Shown here: positions 63,878 to 64,000 of the stretch, one piece after another
How positions within the stretch are numbered: the first letter of the stretch is position 1
How the letters are laid out: every line of letters starts with the position of its first letter
DNA from: Flavobacteriaceae bacterium F08102
GTDB lineage: Bacteria > Bacteroidota > Bacteroidia > Flavobacteriales > Flavobacteriaceae
DNA length: 64,000 nt
Assembly (NCBI GenBank): GCA_023015935.1
Contig: JALKAY010000008.1
Span: forward strand, 218,888-282,887
Direction: 5' to 3'
Program-made: the position numbers and the translations under genes
Notes under the pieces: generated by a model
Told to the model about the DNA's origin: nothing
Databases searched by the model: none
What the model saw: the letters and a program-made list of their open reading frames with translations, nothing else

Positions 63878-64000
63878 TGTCCTGAAATAGGTTGACAGTT
63901 TGTTTATGCTGTTTTTAGTTTTACTGTATACATTTCTTGAGGTGTTTTAAGGTTTAGTCCCCAATGTGGTCTCATCTGATTATATATTTCTATTGATTGT
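63878..64000 (-). mobile_element. IS3-family insertion sequence, 3' end
   Basis: The terminal sequence TGTCCTGAAATAGGTTGACA begins at 63878 and is typical of an IS3-family inverted repeat. Behind it lies the end of a transposase gene. The rest lies beyond the window. It abuts the heptanucleotide array. Confidence 0.8.
63904..64000 (-). CDS. IS3-family transposase OrfB, 3' end (partial)
   Basis: Read on the minus strand, the last residues are SIEIYNQMRPHWGLNLKTPQ, EMYTVKLKTA and a stop. This is the C-terminus of the rve integrase core; YNxxRPHxxL is the conserved block. The catalytic residues and the OrfA frame would lie outside. Whether it is intact cannot be judged. Confidence 0.85.
   Translation of the reverse strand, partial: QSIEIYNQMRPHWGLNLKTPQEMYTVKLKTA

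Overview
The window is a chromosomal segment from a member of the Bacteroidota, most likely the family Flavobacteriaceae. The basis is A+T-rich DNA; start codons without Shine-Dalgarno sequences but with A-rich upstream stretches; several matches to the Bacteroidota -7 promoter element TAnnTTTG; and phylum-typical genes (long SecA without a zinc tail, split transketolase, PduO next to DUF2795 and secA, TPR histidine kinase, PF13568-type barrel, lipoproteins, crtIBZY). The genus cannot be named from the sequence alone.

Layout. 1-4002: a pair of secreted amidohydrolase-family proteins, the first cut by the left edge. 4281-11084: housekeeping genes on the plus strand (SpoU/TrmH RNA methyltransferase, NlpC/P60 lipoprotein, M48 Ste24-like protease, RelA/SpoT, Fur-family regulator, PurA). 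11258-13547: minus-strand small genes, including a decayed SRAP/YedK-type gene and a YtxH/holin-like stress trio. 13799-20735: a minus-strand MoxR-DUF58-DUF4350-DUF4129-SpoIIM membrane operon with a divergent RDD gene. 20931-25347: cobalamin adenosyltransferase, DUF2795 protein and SecA. 25552-30705: carotenoid operon crtI-crtB-crtZ-crtY, predicted to make zeaxanthin from GGPP, facing a MerR/B12-binding regulator with CarH photoreceptor motifs across a 738-bp gap that holds two inverted repeats. 32390-43554: complete leucine-specific (leuACDB) and isoleucine/valine (ilvDBNC, ilvA) genes. Between leuB and ilvD lie two complete ribosome-mediated transcription attenuators in tandem. 43745: tRNA-Arg(TCT). 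44417-48199: very small proteins, a TPR histidine kinase with its response regulator, and an acidic lipoprotein. 49397-54364: an NtrB/NtrC-like pair followed by a strong sigma-54 (-24/-12) promoter for a small Cys protein, gdhA, a Rnk/GreA-C-like protein and a hypothetical. 54734-63604: SmpB, UbiA-family prenyltransferase, Maf, split transketolase C-half, lipoproteins, a beta-barrel protein, BipA and a COG2509 flavoprotein. 63807-64000: a heptanucleotide tandem array abutting the end of an IS3-family element cut by the right edge.

How the genes fit together. The corrinoid adenosyltransferase could supply adenosylcobalamin to the CarH-like regulator, which probably represses the carotenoid genes in the dark through the operators overlapping the crt promoter. 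The ilv attenuators would sense charging of Ile/Val/Leu tRNAs and control the shared ilv enzymes. The sigma-54 activator and its kinase sit directly upstream of a sigma-54 promoter for glutamate dehydrogenase, which suggests nitrogen control. The most noteworthy signals are the tandem attenuators, the photoreceptor/operator/crt module, the sigma-54 gdhA promoter, an interleaved (pseudoknot-type) inverted-repeat region at 48306-48372, and the SRAP gene whose catalytic Cys codon has become Tyr.
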